A stretch of 12,219 nt of DNA from Sphingobium sp. (GCA_030148625.1 JASBTC010000387.1:1-12219), one strand, 5' to 3'. Counted from the first letter of the stretch, positions 1 through 7,607 are shown. Notes: generated by a model from the letters alone, not told the origin. Numbers and translations are program-made.

Positions 1-2286
1 TCGATGGCCGATCTCGACGCTGCCAGTCTCGAGGATGTGAAGGGCTGGTTCCGCAGCCATTACGGCCCGAACAATGCGATCGTCGTACTGGCCGGCGATA
101 TCGACGCGAAGACCGCGCGGCCGCTGATGGAGAAATATTTCGGCGATATCGCGCGCGGGCCGCAGACCGCGCCGGTCAGCGCACCGGTGCCGACGCTTGC
201 CGCCCGCAAGGACGAAGTGATGAAGGATCGCGTCGCGCAGACGCGCATCTATCGGACCTGGATCGTGCCCGGGCTCAACGACAAGGATACGGTGCCGCTC
301 GGCGTGGGCGCGACGGTGCTCGGCGGGCTGTCGAGCTCGCGGCTCGACAATATCCTGGTCCGCGAAGAGAAAAGCGCGGTGCGGGTCTCAGCCGCGCTCC
401 AGGAATTCGCGAATATCAGCCAGTTCGAGGTCCAGGTCGATGTGAAACCCGGCGTCGATGCCGAGGCGGTGTCGAAGCGGCTGGACACGATCATCGCCGA
501 CTTCGTGAAGTCGGGCCCGACCGCCGACGAGGTTGAGCGCGTCGCCACCCGCACGGTTGCCGGGCGGATCGCCGGGCTGGAATCGGTCGGCGGTTTCAGC
601 GGCAAGGCCGTGGCACTTGCCGAAGGCGCGCTCTATTCGAACGATCCGCAATTCTACAAGAAACAGCTTGCCGCCTATGCCAAGGTGACGCCGGCCGAAG
701 TGCGCGCCGCGATGGGCAAATGGCTGACGCGTCCGGTCTACGCGCTGACCGTGGTGCCGGGCGAGCGCGCCGCCTATGACGAAGCCAAGGGCACACCGAC
801 CGGTGGCGCGACTTTCTCGCCATCCTATTATCGTGCGCCCCAGTCCGGTGAGAAGCCGCTGGCCGCGCCGTCGAAAATCGCCCCGCAGGACGCTTCGGGC
901 AGCGCTGCCTCGCCGCTGACGGCGGTCGACCGGTCGAAGCTGCCAGAGGTCGGTCCGATCGCCGATCTCGATTTCCCGCAGGTCACGCGTTCGAAGCTCT
1001 CCAACGGCATCGAACTGATCTATGCGAACCGCGCCGCGGTGCCGATCACGCAGATCGCGCTGTCGATCGACGCGGGCAACGCGGCCGATCCCAAGGCGAA
1101 GCTGGGCACGCAATCGCTGATGCTTGCCTTGCTCGAAGAGGGTACGACCAGCCTCAATTCGGTGCAGATCGCCGAGCGTCAGGAACGGCTTGGCGCCAAT
1201 ATCGGCGCGGGCTCCTCGATGGATCGCACCACCGTGTCGTTGTTCGCGCTGTCCGACAATCTCGCGCCGTCGCTCGATCTGTTCACCGACATCGCATTGC
1301 ATCCGGCTTTCGCGCCTGCAGAGGTGGAGCGGCTGCGCGGGCAGCAACTCGCCCGCATCGCGCAGGAAATGACGCAGCCGCAAAGCATCGCGATGCGCCA
1401 ATTGCCGCCGCTGCTGTACGGCAAGGCGCATCCCTATGGCGTGCCGGCGACGGGCACCGGCGATCCCGCCGCGGTGGCGCAGGTGTCGCGTGACGACCTG
1501 CTTGCGTTCCACCGCGCCTGGTTCCGTCCCGAAAAGACGAAGATCTTCGTCGTCAGCGATCAGCCGCTCGCGAAGATCCAGCCATTGCTCGACGCGCGCT
1601 TCGGCAAATGGGTGGGCGAGGGACCGGCCGGCGCGAAGAATTTCGATGCTGTCATTCCGGCCGCGAAACCGCGCATCGTCCTGATCGATCGCAAGGATTC
1701 GCCGCAGTCGCTGATCCTGGCCGGCGAAATCCTGCCGCTCAAGGGCAATGCCGAGATCACCGATCTGCTTGCCGCCAACGACGTGCTCGGCGGCAGCTTC
1801 CTGTCGCGCATCAACATGGACCTGCGCGAGACCAAGGGCTGGTCCTATGGCGTCGGCGCGCAGATCAGCCGCTTTGCCAACGACATGCCCTATATGATCT
1901 TCGCACCCGTTCAGGCGGACAAGACCGGTCTCGCCATTGCCGCGTTGCGTGAACAATATCAGGCATTTCTGGGCCCCAAGGGCGTCACGCCCGAAGAACT
2001 GGAGCGGACCAAGAACGGCAGCATCCGCGAGCTTCCGGGAAGCTACGAGACCGCGTCGGACGTGCTTGGCGGCATGCAGCGCAACGACCTGTTCCAGCGT
2101 TCGGACGATTATTACGATACGCTGGCCGATCGCTACCGTGCGCTGAGCGCGGCGGATCTCGACAAGGCGGCACGCGCCGTGATCAAGCCCGACCAGCTGA
2201 CCTGGATCGTGGTTGGCGACGCCGCGAAGGTGAAGCCGCAGCTCGATCCGCTCGGCCTGCCCGTCGAAGTGGTGTCGGCGCAATAG
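1..2286 (+). CDS. M16 family metallopeptidase, C-terminal part (5' end outside window)
   Basis: The reading frame is open from base 1, so the gene begins upstream and only about 760 C-terminal residues are visible. The opening stretch (SLEDVKGWFRSHYGPNNA, then VVLAGDID) is the middle of a first M16 domain, downstream of where its HxxEH zinc motif would lie. A second M16 repeat starts near residue 330 (LSNGIELIYANR). Where an active copy would carry HxxEH, this repeat has LMLALLEEGTT (about residues 371-381), so it is the non-catalytic partner. It retains the RETKGWSYG segment (about 609-617), matching the R/Y substrate-binding pair known from inactive M16 partners. The fused active-plus-inactive architecture (about 950 residues when complete) is typical of bacterial M16B zinc peptidases, which are usually exported; the signal peptide cannot be checked here. 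The family call is firm, the substrate unknown. A hairpin follows 34 bases after the stop. Confidence 0.93.
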   Translation, partial: SMADLDAASLEDVKGWFRSHYGPNNAIVVLAGDIDAKTARPLMEKYFGDIARGPQTAPVSAPVPTLAARKDEVMKDRVAQTRIYRTWIVPGLNDKDTVPLGVGATVLGGLSSSRLDNILVREEKSAVRVSAALQEFANISQFEVQVDVKPGVDAEAVSKRLDTIIADFVKSGPTADEVERVATRTVAGRIAGLESVGGFSGKAVALAEGALYSNDPQFYKKQLAAYAKVTPAEVRAAMGKWLTRPVYALTVVPGERAAYDEAKGTPTGGATFSPSYYRAPQSGEKPLAAPSKIAPQDASGSAASPLTAVDRSKLPEVGPIADLDFPQVTRSKLSNGIELIYANRAAVPITQIALSIDAGNAADPKAKLGTQSLMLALLEEGTTSLNSVQIAERQERLGANIGAGSSMDRTTVSLFALSDNLAPSLDLFTDIALHPAFAPAEVERLRGQQLARIAQEMTQPQSIAMRQLPPLLYGKAHPYGVPATGTGDPAAVAQVSRDDLLAFHRAWFRPEKTKIFVVSDQPLAKIQPLLDARFGKWVGEGPAGAKNFDAVIPAAKPRIVLIDRKDSPQSLILAGEILPLKGNAEITDLLAANDVLGGSFLSRINMDLRETKGWSYGVGAQISRFANDMPYMIFAPVQADKTGLAIAALREQYQAFLGPKGVTPEELERTKNGSIRELPGSYETASDVLGGMQRNDLFQRSDDYYDTLADRYRALSAADLDKAARAVIKPDQLTWIVVGDAAKVKPQLDPLGLPVEVVSAQ

Positions 2287-2320
2287 CCGCGGTCGGTTCG
2301 ACGCTGTAAGGAACATGCTG

Positions 2321-2346
2321 GCTCCGGCCGTTGCCGGAGCGCTTTT
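2321..2346 (+). terminator. Hairpin terminator after the M16 peptidase gene
   Basis: A perfect 8-bp stem, GCTCCGGC (2321-2328) and GCCGGAGC (2333-2340), encloses the tetraloop CGTT. It is followed by GCTTTT, a short T tract. This is a good Rho-independent terminator shape, though the tract has only four T. It also lies only 14 bases before the next start codon, so it may act inside that gene's leader. Confidence 0.6.
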
Positions 2347-2360
2347 GGGGAGACGACCGA

Positions 2361-2663
2361 ATGGCCAATGTCGATGGTGCCTGGGACTGCACGATCAAGT
2401 CGCCGCTGGGCGATCAGAATGCGGTGCTGACCGTGCAGAGCAGCGGGAGCAGCTTCACCGGCAACATGTCCGGTGCGCTCGGCTCGCTCGACGTCGAGGA
2501 CGGTGTCGTCGATGGCGACACGCTCAAATGGAAGATGAACATCAAGGTGCCGATGCCGATGACGCTCGATTGCGAGGCCACGGTCGACGGCGATACGCTG
2601 ACCGGCAGCGCCGGTGCCGGCGCATTCGGCAGCTTTCCGCTGACCGGCACGCGCCAGGGCTGA
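2361..2663 (+). CDS. Small beta-rich protein of unknown function (100 aa)
   Basis: I do not recognise a named family. The ATG at 2361 is chosen because GGGGAG (2347-2352) sits 8 bases upstream; an in-frame TTG at 2331 would start inside the terminator loop. The protein has alternating hydrophobic strands and many glycines. It contains a partial internal repeat: VDGDTL occurs at residues 50-55 and 75-80, each time after a hydrophobic strand, and the segments FTGNMSGALGSL and LTGSAGAGAFGSF are also alike. Trp8 near the N-terminus plus this G-x-L-x-G rhythm suggests a small beta-meander or barrel, possibly lipocalin-like, but that is only a shape argument. There is no signal peptide or membrane segment, so it is probably cytoplasmic. 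There are two cysteines (10 and 71). The hairpin just upstream separates it from the peptidase gene, and a palindromic repeat follows its stop. Confidence 0.8.
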   Translation: MANVDGAWDCTIKSPLGDQNAVLTVQSSGSSFTGNMSGALGSLDVEDGVVDGDTLKWKMNIKVPMPMTLDCEATVDGDTLTGSAGAGAFGSFPLTGTRQG

Positions 2664-2685
2664 TCCGTCAGGATTGAACACCCCC

Positions 2686-2773
2686 TGTCATTCCCGCGCA
2701 CGCGGGAATCCAGCTTTTCTGTGGAATTTCCGAAAGAAGAAGAGGCTGGATTCCCGCGTTCGCGGGAATGACA
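2686..2773 (+). repeat. Palindromic intergenic repeat, copy 1 (88 bp)
   Basis: The ends are perfect 13-bp inverted repeats: TGTCATTCCCGCG at 2686-2698 and its reverse complement at 2761-2773. Each half contains a smaller palindrome of the form ATTCCC-N8-GGGAAT (2690-2709 and 2750-2769), followed or preceded by the CCAGC/GCTGG arm. The whole unit could fold into a long, branched stem. A second copy lies at 9381-9465 in the same orientation; I count 77 of 88 aligned positions identical, including a 3-base gap. No transposase is present. It looks like a REP/REPIN-type non-autonomous element. The ATTCCC-N8-GGGAAT core matches the consensus given for neisserial dRS3 repeats, though shared ancestry is not implied. 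Confidence 0.9.
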
Positions 2774-2836
2774 AAGGATAAAAGAACCGCAGCGAGCCAG
2801 GCTGCGCGATCGCCTTGCAGCTCAAAAAATAACCTG

Positions 2837-2847
2837 TAGTGCAAAAT
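2837..2847. promoter_or_regulatory. Half-site matching the operator-like palindrome
   Basis: TAGTGCAAAAT is the exact reverse complement of 4963-4973. It lies 72 bases before the GTG start of the CoA-transferase gene and just upstream of the candidate -35 box. It is followed by a poor second arm (TATTGCC), so only one half is well preserved. It may be a weaker binding site for the same regulator. Confidence 0.35.
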
Positions 2848-2850
2848 GTA

Positions 2851-2878
2851 TTGCCTCCACCGGCAATCTCTTCATAAC
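2851..2878 (+). promoter_or_regulatory. Candidate promoter of the CoA-enzyme cluster
   Basis: TTGCCT (2851-2856) and CATAAC (2873-2878) are separated by 16 bases, and each matches the sigma-70 consensus at four of six positions. Transcription would start near 2885, just before the ribosome binding site of the gene at 2909. The motif TAGTGCAAAAT (2837-2847), shared with the gap before the crotonase gene, lies immediately upstream. This is a by-eye call. Confidence 0.3.
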
Positions 2879-2908
2879 GGCGGCGACGCTGGAGAGGAGT
2901 GAGGAACG

Positions 2909-4174
2909 GTGGACGGTCAAGTTGCGTGTGCGCTCGATGGCGTGAAGGTGCTCGATCTTTCGCGCGTGCTCGCCGGGCCGTGGAGCACGCAGATCCTCGC
3001 CGATTTCGGCGCCGATGTGATCAAGATCGAACTGCCCGGCAAGGGTGACGATACCCGCGCCTGGGGCCCGCCCAATCTGCGCGACGCCGATGGCCATGAA
3101 GCGCTCGGCGAAAGCGCCTATTATCTGTCGTGCAACCGCAACAAGCGCTCGGCCGCGATCAATCTCGCCGATCCCGCCGGGGCTGCGCTGATCCGTGCGC
3201 TCGCCGCAAAGGCCGATATCGTCGTCGAGAATTTCAAGGTCGGCGGTCTGGCCAAATACGGCCTCGACTATGCCAGCCTGTCCGCCGCCAATCCGCGCCT
3301 CGTCTATTGCTCGATCACCGGTTTCGGCCAGACCGGCCCCTATACCGATCGCGGTGGCTATGATTTCGTCGCCCAGGGCATGGGCGGCTTCATGAGCATC
3401 ACCGGGGAGGAAGGCGGGCAGCCGCTGCGCGCGGGCGTCGCGACCGCCGATCTCGCCACCGGCATGTATGCCACGGTCAGCATCCTGATGGCGCTGCGCC
3501 ATGCCGAGCGCACGGGCCAGGGCCAGCAGATCGACATCTCGCTGCTCGACACCCAGATCGCCATGCTCGCCAACCAGTCGATGAACTGGCTGGTCGGCGG
3601 CGTGGTGCCCGGCCGGCTGGGCAATCGTCACCCGACGGTCGTGCCGTACAAGACCTTCGAAGTGGCGGATGGATCGATCATCATCGCCGTGGGCAATGAC
3701 GGGCAGTTCGCTCAGCTCTGCCGCGAACTGGATGTACCCGAACTGATCACCGATCCCCGTTTCGCGACCGGTCGCGCCCGCCTGATCAACCGCGACGAGA
3801 TCGAGGATATCGTCCAGCGGCTCGTCCGCGATTTCGACGGCGCGGCGCTGATCGATCGCCTGGTTGCATGCAGCGTGCCCGCAGGGCCGGTGAACACGAT
3901 CAAGGATATCTTCGAGGACCCGTTCGTCGAGGCACGCGGCACCGTGCACCGGTTCGAGCGCGAGGGCGTGGAGGTGCCATCGGTCGCCTTTCCGGGCAAG
4001 CTGGGCGAAACGCCGGCGCGATTCGATCGGCCGCCGCCGCGGCTGGGCGAACACAGCGCGGAGATTCTGCGCGACTGGCTGGCGCTGGATGAGGATGAAC
4101 TGGAACGGCTCGGCAATGCCCGCGTCGTCGAGCAGCGTTTGGGATTGAACGAGGAGAGCGGAAATGAAGCTTGA
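2909..4174 (+). CDS. Family III (CaiB/BaiF) CoA-transferase
   Basis: Family III transferases move CoA between carboxylic acids through an aspartyl-CoA intermediate. The 421-residue length is typical. The N-terminal signature (LDLSRVLAGPWSTQILADFGADVIKIE) spans residues 15-41. NPRLVYCSITGFGQTGPY is at 128-145, and the expected catalytic aspartate is Asp181 in the segment ATADLATGMYA. Translation starts at GTG 2909, preceded by GGAGAGGAG (2891-2899); no closer ATG fits before the signature. The gene overlaps the following dehydrogenase gene by 11 bases, implying coupled translation. Being first in the cluster, it probably activates the pathway's acid substrate using a donor such as succinyl-CoA, but donor and acceptor cannot be read from sequence. 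An intramolecular role like that of mesaconyl-CoA C1-C4 transferase is another possibility, because the cluster also encodes an Mcd-like enzyme. It does not show the racemase signature seen in the paralogue at 7607. Confidence 0.93.
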   Translation: MDGQVACALDGVKVLDLSRVLAGPWSTQILADFGADVIKIELPGKGDDTRAWGPPNLRDADGHEALGESAYYLSCNRNKRSAAINLADPAGAALIRALAAKADIVVENFKVGGLAKYGLDYASLSAANPRLVYCSITGFGQTGPYTDRGGYDFVAQGMGGFMSITGEEGGQPLRAGVATADLATGMYATVSILMALRHAERTGQGQQIDISLLDTQIAMLANQSMNWLVGGVVPGRLGNRHPTVVPYKTFEVADGSIIIAVGNDGQFAQLCRELDVPELITDPRFATGRARLINRDEIEDIVQRLVRDFDGAALIDRLVACSVPAGPVNTIKDIFEDPFVEARGTVHRFEREGVEVPSVAFPGKLGETPARFDRPPPRLGEHSAEILRDWLALDEDELERLGNARVVEQRLGLNEESGNEA

Positions 4175-4946
4175 GAACGGCATCGCGGCGATCGTGACGG
4201 GTGGCGCTTCTGGCCTGGGCGAAGCGACCGCGCGGTCCTTGGCGGCAAAGGGCGTGAAGGTCGCGCTGTTCGACATGAACGCCGAACGCGGCGAGCAGGT
4301 CGCAGCCGAAATCGGCGGCGTCTTCTGTGAGGTGAACGTGACCGACGAGGCGGCGGTCGCGGCGGGGTTCGACACAGCGCGCGCGGCGCATGGCCAGGAA
4401 CGGATCCTGGTCAATTGCGCGGGACGCGGCAATGCGATGAAGACCGCGAGCCGCGACAAGGCGACGGGCGAAGCCAAATATTTCCCCAGCGACGCGTTCG
4501 ACATGATCCTCCAGATCAATCTGGTCGGCACGTTCCGCTGCATTTCGCGCTCGGCCGCCGGCATGCTCGATCTGGAGCCGATGGAGGATGGCGAGCGCGG
4601 GGTGATCATCAACACCGCCAGCGTCGCGGCGCAGGACGGGCAAATGGGCCAGGCCGCCTATGCGGCATCGAAGGGCGGCATCACCTCGCTCACGCTCACC
4701 GTGGCGCGCGACCTGATGGGCGACGGCATACGCTGCAACTGCATCCTGCCTGGCATTTTCGATACGCCGCTGCTGGCACGCGCGCCCGAAGCGGTGCGCG
4801 CCGGGCTGGCCGCCAGTGTGCCCTTTCCCAAGCGACTCGGCCGGCCGCAGGAATATGCGCAGCTCGCGCTCGGCATGATCGAAAATGGCTATTTCAACGG
4901 AGAGAATGTGCGGCTGGACGGCGCCATCCGCATGCAGCCAAGATAG
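4164..4946 (+). CDS. Short-chain dehydrogenase resembling 3-hydroxyacyl-CoA dehydrogenase type II (HSD17B10-like)
   Basis: This 260-residue classical SDR has the NAD-binding motif TGGASGLG (12-19), NCAG (84-87), and the catalytic Ser153, Tyr166 and Lys170 (YAASK). Asp37, after the second beta strand (VALFDMN), indicates NAD rather than NADP. The segments GVIINTASVAAQDGQMGQAAY and NGENVRLDGAIRMQP are very close to the corresponding parts of HSD17B10, as I recall that sequence. That enzyme oxidises 3-hydroxyacyl-CoAs, including 2-methyl-3-hydroxybutyryl-CoA of isoleucine breakdown. The ATG at 4164 follows GAGGAGAG and overlaps the CoA-transferase stop. In this cluster it probably oxidises a (2-methyl-)3-hydroxyacyl-CoA in the cytoplasm. 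Exact chain length and branching are inferred from neighbours, and a steroid or other alcohol substrate cannot be excluded. Confidence 0.9.
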   Translation: MKLENGIAAIVTGGASGLGEATARSLAAKGVKVALFDMNAERGEQVAAEIGGVFCEVNVTDEAAVAAGFDTARAAHGQERILVNCAGRGNAMKTASRDKATGEAKYFPSDAFDMILQINLVGTFRCISRSAAGMLDLEPMEDGERGVIINTASVAAQDGQMGQAAYAASKGGITSLTLTVARDLMGDGIRCNCILPGIFDTPLLARAPEAVRAGLAASVPFPKRLGRPQEYAQLALGMIENGYFNGENVRLDGAIRMQPR

Positions 4947-4948
4947 GG

Positions 4949-4977
4949 TTGGCGGCGCCTGAATTTTGCACTATGGT
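4949..4977 (+). promoter_or_regulatory. Candidate internal promoter before the crotonase gene
   Basis: TTGGCG (4949-4954) and TATGGT (4972-4977) are spaced exactly 17 bases apart, each with four of six consensus matches. The -10 box sits in the centre of the palindrome at 4954-4996, so a protein bound there would block the promoter. If used, it would make the genes from 5026 onward a separately controlled unit. Confidence 0.35.
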
Positions 4978-4996
4978 GCAAATTCATTCAGGCGCC
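4954..4996. promoter_or_regulatory. Nested palindrome, candidate operator
   Basis: The outer arms GGCGCCTGAA (4954-4963) and TTCAGGCGCC (4987-4996) are perfect 10-bp inverted repeats. Within them, TTTGCAC (4965-4971) and GTGCAAA (4976-4982) flank TATG. No T run follows, so a terminator is unlikely. ATTTTGCACTA (4963-4973) recurs as its reverse complement at 2837-2847, ahead of the first gene of the cluster. A dimeric repressor (for example TetR-, MarR- or GntR-type) is a reasonable guess for the binding protein; none is encoded in the window. Confidence 0.5.
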
Positions 4997-5025
4997 ATCG
5001 CGCCGTGCAGGAAGAGGATCGATCC

Positions 5026-5916
5026 ATGGCCACCGCCGCCCCCGGCCCGGAAGGTGAAGAATCGTTCGTTCATTACGAGGTGCGGGGCAGTGTCGCCTGG
5101 GTGTCGCTGGCGCGGCCCGAAGTGAACAATGCGCAGAATTACCGGCTGCTCAATCAGCTCGACGCCTGTTTCCGCCGCGCGGTCGACGACGATGCGGTGC
5201 GCGTCGTCGTGCTTGGCGGACAGGGCAAGCATTTCTCGGCCGGCCATGATCTCGGCACGCCCGCCAAGGACACGCATCTGCCGCGCGAACGCGTGCTGCT
5301 GTGGGACGATCACACCACCAAGGACGGCGCCGAGCGGCAATATACGCTCGAACAGGATGCCTATCTCGGCCTGTGCCGCCGCTGGCAGGACATGCCCAAG
5401 CCGACGATCGCGATGGTTCAGGGGGCATGTATCGCCGGCGGGCTGATGCTGGCGATGGTCTGCGACATGATCGTCGCGTCCGAAGACGCCTTCTTCCAGG
5501 ATCCGGTGGTGCGCATGGGGGTGCCAGGGGTCGAATATAGCGCGCATCTATGGGAATTGCCGCCGCGGATCGCGCGCGAATTCCTCTATCTCGGCGCACG
5601 CATGCCCGCACAGCGTGCCTATGATCTGGGCATGATCAATCGCGTCGTGCCGCGTGAGCGGCTGGAGGCGGAAGTGACCGCGATCGCCGACGAGATCGCG
5701 ACGCGCCCGCGTTTCGGACTGACGCTCAGCAAGCAATCGATGAACTTCATCGAGGATCTGCGCGGCAAGCGCACGTCGATGGATGCGCTGTTCCACATGC
5801 ATCACCTGGCGCATGCGCATAATCAGCTCACCACCGGCACCCTGACCGGGGGCATGGGCGCCAAGGAAATGTCGAGCGCGAACAAGGCCGGCGCCGGCGA
5901 GCAGGGCGAAGGCTGA
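5026..5916 (+). CDS. Crotonase-fold (enoyl-CoA hydratase/isomerase family) protein lacking both usual catalytic Glu
   Basis: The ATG at 5026 is chosen because AGGAAGAGG (5009-5017) precedes it by 8 bases; an in-frame TTG at 4966 lies inside the operator-like palindrome. The 296-residue product has the crotonase CoA/oxyanion segments KHFSAGHDL (68-76) and GACIAGGL (133-140), then CDMIVASEDAFFQDPVVRMG (146-165). Aligned by eye to rat enoyl-CoA hydratase, Glu144 corresponds to Met141 and Glu164 to Val161. The fold and thioester binding are therefore expected, but classical syn-hydration is not. Asp159 lies two residues before Val161 and could contribute. Possible roles are an isomerase, hydrolase, lyase or a hydratase with a different mechanism. 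A long polar insert (about 77-110) and a flexible tail are also present. The gene is followed after 2 bases by the Mcd-like gene, so the two are probably cotranslated and share a pathway. Confidence 0.88.
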   Translation: MATAAPGPEGEESFVHYEVRGSVAWVSLARPEVNNAQNYRLLNQLDACFRRAVDDDAVRVVVLGGQGKHFSAGHDLGTPAKDTHLPRERVLLWDDHTTKDGAERQYTLEQDAYLGLCRRWQDMPKPTIAMVQGACIAGGLMLAMVCDMIVASEDAFFQDPVVRMGVPGVEYSAHLWELPPRIAREFLYLGARMPAQRAYDLGMINRVVPRERLEAEVTAIADEIATRPRFGLTLSKQSMNFIEDLRGKRTSMDALFHMHHLAHAHNQLTTGTLTGGMGAKEMSSANKAGAGEQGEG

Positions 5917-5918
5917 CC

Positions 5919-7607
5919 GTGCCGGCGACGCAACGGGTCGAGGCGATCGGACTGGGTGGCGCCGAGCTTGCCGGTCTGCTGCGCGATGCGGCGGGTGCGG
6001 TTCAGGCGTTCGTGGCGGCGGTGCGCCCCGCAATTGCCGAACGCGTCTCGGTCGGGGGCAGGGTCGACCGGGCGCGTGCCGATGACGAGCAGCATATCGT
6101 CCATGGCTTCGGCTGGTACGCATCCTATGCCGAGCTGATGAACCAGGTCGCCGGCTGGGCCGAGCGGCTGTCTGCCGAAGGCCGTTTCGGCGAGACCGAG
6201 GCCTTGCTTTCCCAATTGCTGTTCGGCGAATATGCGCAGCAACTTGCCGGCGGCATCGCGATGAACCAGGGCGAGGTCGCGCGGCCCGGCGATTTTACCG
6301 ACGATGCGGCGATACTCGCGCATCTCGACGATCCTGCGCTGCGGCGGCTCGCGCGCGACGGCACACGGCAATCGGTCAAGAGCGCGGTCGCCGATCGTAT
6401 CGCGACGGCAAGCGGCCATGCGACGGTCGAGATCACCGGGCTCGACGATACGCTCGAAATGGTCCGCGACCAGTTCTTCGCCTTCGCACAGGAGAAGGTG
6501 ACGCCCTTTGCGCAGCAATGGCATCTCGATGACGCGCTGATCCCGCTGCCGCTGGTCGAGGAACTCGGCGCGATGGGGGTGTTCGGCCTGACCATCGACG
6601 AGGACTATGGTGGCCATGGCATGGGGAAGACCGCCATGTGCGTCGTGTCCGAGGAATTGTCGCGCGGCTGGATCGGCGTGGGGTCGCTTGCCACCCGCTC
6701 GGAGATTGCGGGCGAACTCATTCTTTCGGGCGGGACGGAGGCGCAGAAGCGCCATTGGCTGCCGCTGATCGCGAGTGCGGAGATCCTGCCGACGGCGGTG
6801 TTCACCGAACCCGATACCGGATCGGACCTGGGGGCGCTCCGCACCCGCGCGACGATCGACGGCGATTTTTATTCGATCGCGGGCGCCAAGACCTGGATCA
6901 CCCATGCCGCGCGCGCCGACATGATGACCTTGCTGGTGCGCACCGATCCGGAGACGAAGGATCATCGCGGCCTGTCGATGCTGCTCGCGCCCAAGCCGCG
7001 CGGCACCGTGGAGGACCCGTTCCCGGCCGAGGGCATGAGCGGCGGCGAGATCGGCGTGATCGGCTATCGCGGCATGAAGGAATATGAGATCGGTTTCGAC
7101 GGCTTCCACGTCGACCGCGCCAATCTGCTCGGCGGGATCGAGGGGCAGGGCTTCAAGCAGCTGATGGCGACGTTCGAAAGCGCGCGCATCCAGACCGCTG
7201 CCCGCGCGGTCGGCGTGGCGCAGGCAGCGCTCGATACCGGTCTGGCCTATGCCTTGGCGCGCCGGCAATTCGCGCGGCCGATCTTCGAATTTCCGCGCGT
7301 CGCCAACAAGCTGGCGATGATGGCGGCGGAGATCATGGGCGTGCGCCAGCTCACCTATTTCGCGGCGCGCCAGAAGGACGCCGGCAAGCGCTGCGATCTG
7401 GAAGCGGGCATGGCCAAGTTGATCGCCGCGCGCGTCGCCTGGGCCGCGGCGGACAATGCGCTGCAGATCCATGGCGGCAACGGTTTCGCCGAGGAATATG
7501 TCGCGAGCCGCCTGCTCGCCGATGCGCGCATCCTCAACATCTTCGAGGGTGCGGGCGAAATCCAGGCACAGGTGATTGCGCGCCGTTTGCTGGAGGACAA
7601 GAACTGA
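5919..7607 (+). CDS. mcd: Acyl-CoA dehydrogenase of the (2S)-methylsuccinyl-CoA dehydrogenase (Mcd) type
   Basis: At 562 residues this is far longer than an ordinary acyl-CoA dehydrogenase (about 380). The extra N-terminal region (1 to about 172, with [20 protein letters not shown] and [18 protein letters not shown]) together with the core is characteristic of Mcd, the flavoprotein that oxidises (2S)-methylsuccinyl-CoA to mesaconyl-CoA in the ethylmalonyl-CoA pathway. The core shows the FAD segment [13 protein letters not shown] (293-305), [16 protein letters not shown] (324-339), [15 protein letters not shown] and the catalytic base Glu543 in [10 protein letters not shown]. The start is GTG 5919, with GAAGG (5908-5912) six bases before it. 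Its stop overlaps the next ATG by one base. Electrons would pass to ETF. None of the other ethylmalonyl-CoA pathway enzymes are nearby, so the natural substrate may be external methylsuccinate or another 2-methyl-branched acyl-CoA. Family assignment is strong; substrate is inferred. Confidence 0.88.
   Translation: MPATQRVEAIGLGGAELAGLLRDAAGAVQAFVAAVRPAIAERVSVGGRVDRARADDEQHIVHGFGWYASYAELMNQVAGWAERLSAEGRFGETEALLSQLLFGEYAQQLAGGIAMNQGEVARPGDFTDDAAILAHLDDPALRRLARDGTRQSVKSAVADRIATASGHATVEITGLDDTLEMVRDQFFAFAQEKVTPFAQQWHLDDALIPLPLVEELGAMGVFGLTIDEDYGGHGMGKTAMCVVSEELSRGWIGVGSLATRSEIAGELILSGGTEAQKRHWLPLIASAEILPTAVFTEPDTGSDLGALRTRATIDGDFYSIAGAKTWITHAARADMMTLLVRTDPETKDHRGLSMLLAPKPRGTVEDPFPAEGMSGGEIGVIGYRGMKEYEIGFDGFHVDRANLLGGIEGQGFKQLMATFESARIQTAARAVGVAQAALDTGLAYALARRQFARPIFEFPRVANKLAMMAAEIMGVRQLTYFAARQKDAGKRCDLEAGMAKLIAARVAWAAADNALQIHGGNGFAEEYVASRLLADARILNIFEGAGEIQAQVIARRLLEDKN

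Noticed and set aside
1..2286. The M16 gene as a truncated pseudogene lacking its zinc motif
   Set aside because: The frame is open from the first base and homology begins mid-domain, so the missing part is simply outside the window.
388..2316. A 642-codon open frame on the - strand across the M16 gene
   Set aside because: It mirrors a + strand gene with clear family motifs, its translation is rich in Arg/His/Ala as expected of an antisense GC-rich frame, and it has no recognisable domain.
2686..2773. CRISPR array or insertion sequence
   Set aside because: There is only one unit at each site, no spacer series, no cas genes and no transposase; the structure is that of a short palindromic repeat.
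2815..2843. TTGCAG with AGTGCA as a promoter before the CoA-transferase gene
   Set aside because: The -10 match is poor at any spacing from 16 to 18; TTGCCT-N16-CATAAC further downstream is better.
2822..4643. Long - strand open frames across the CoA-transferase and dehydrogenase genes
   Set aside because: Antisense shadows of two well-supported genes; they show low-complexity composition and no family signature.
4966..5025. TTG at 4966 as the start of the crotonase gene (20 extra residues)
   Set aside because: It lies inside the palindrome with no ribosome binding site, whereas ATG 5026 has AGGAAGAGG at proper spacing.
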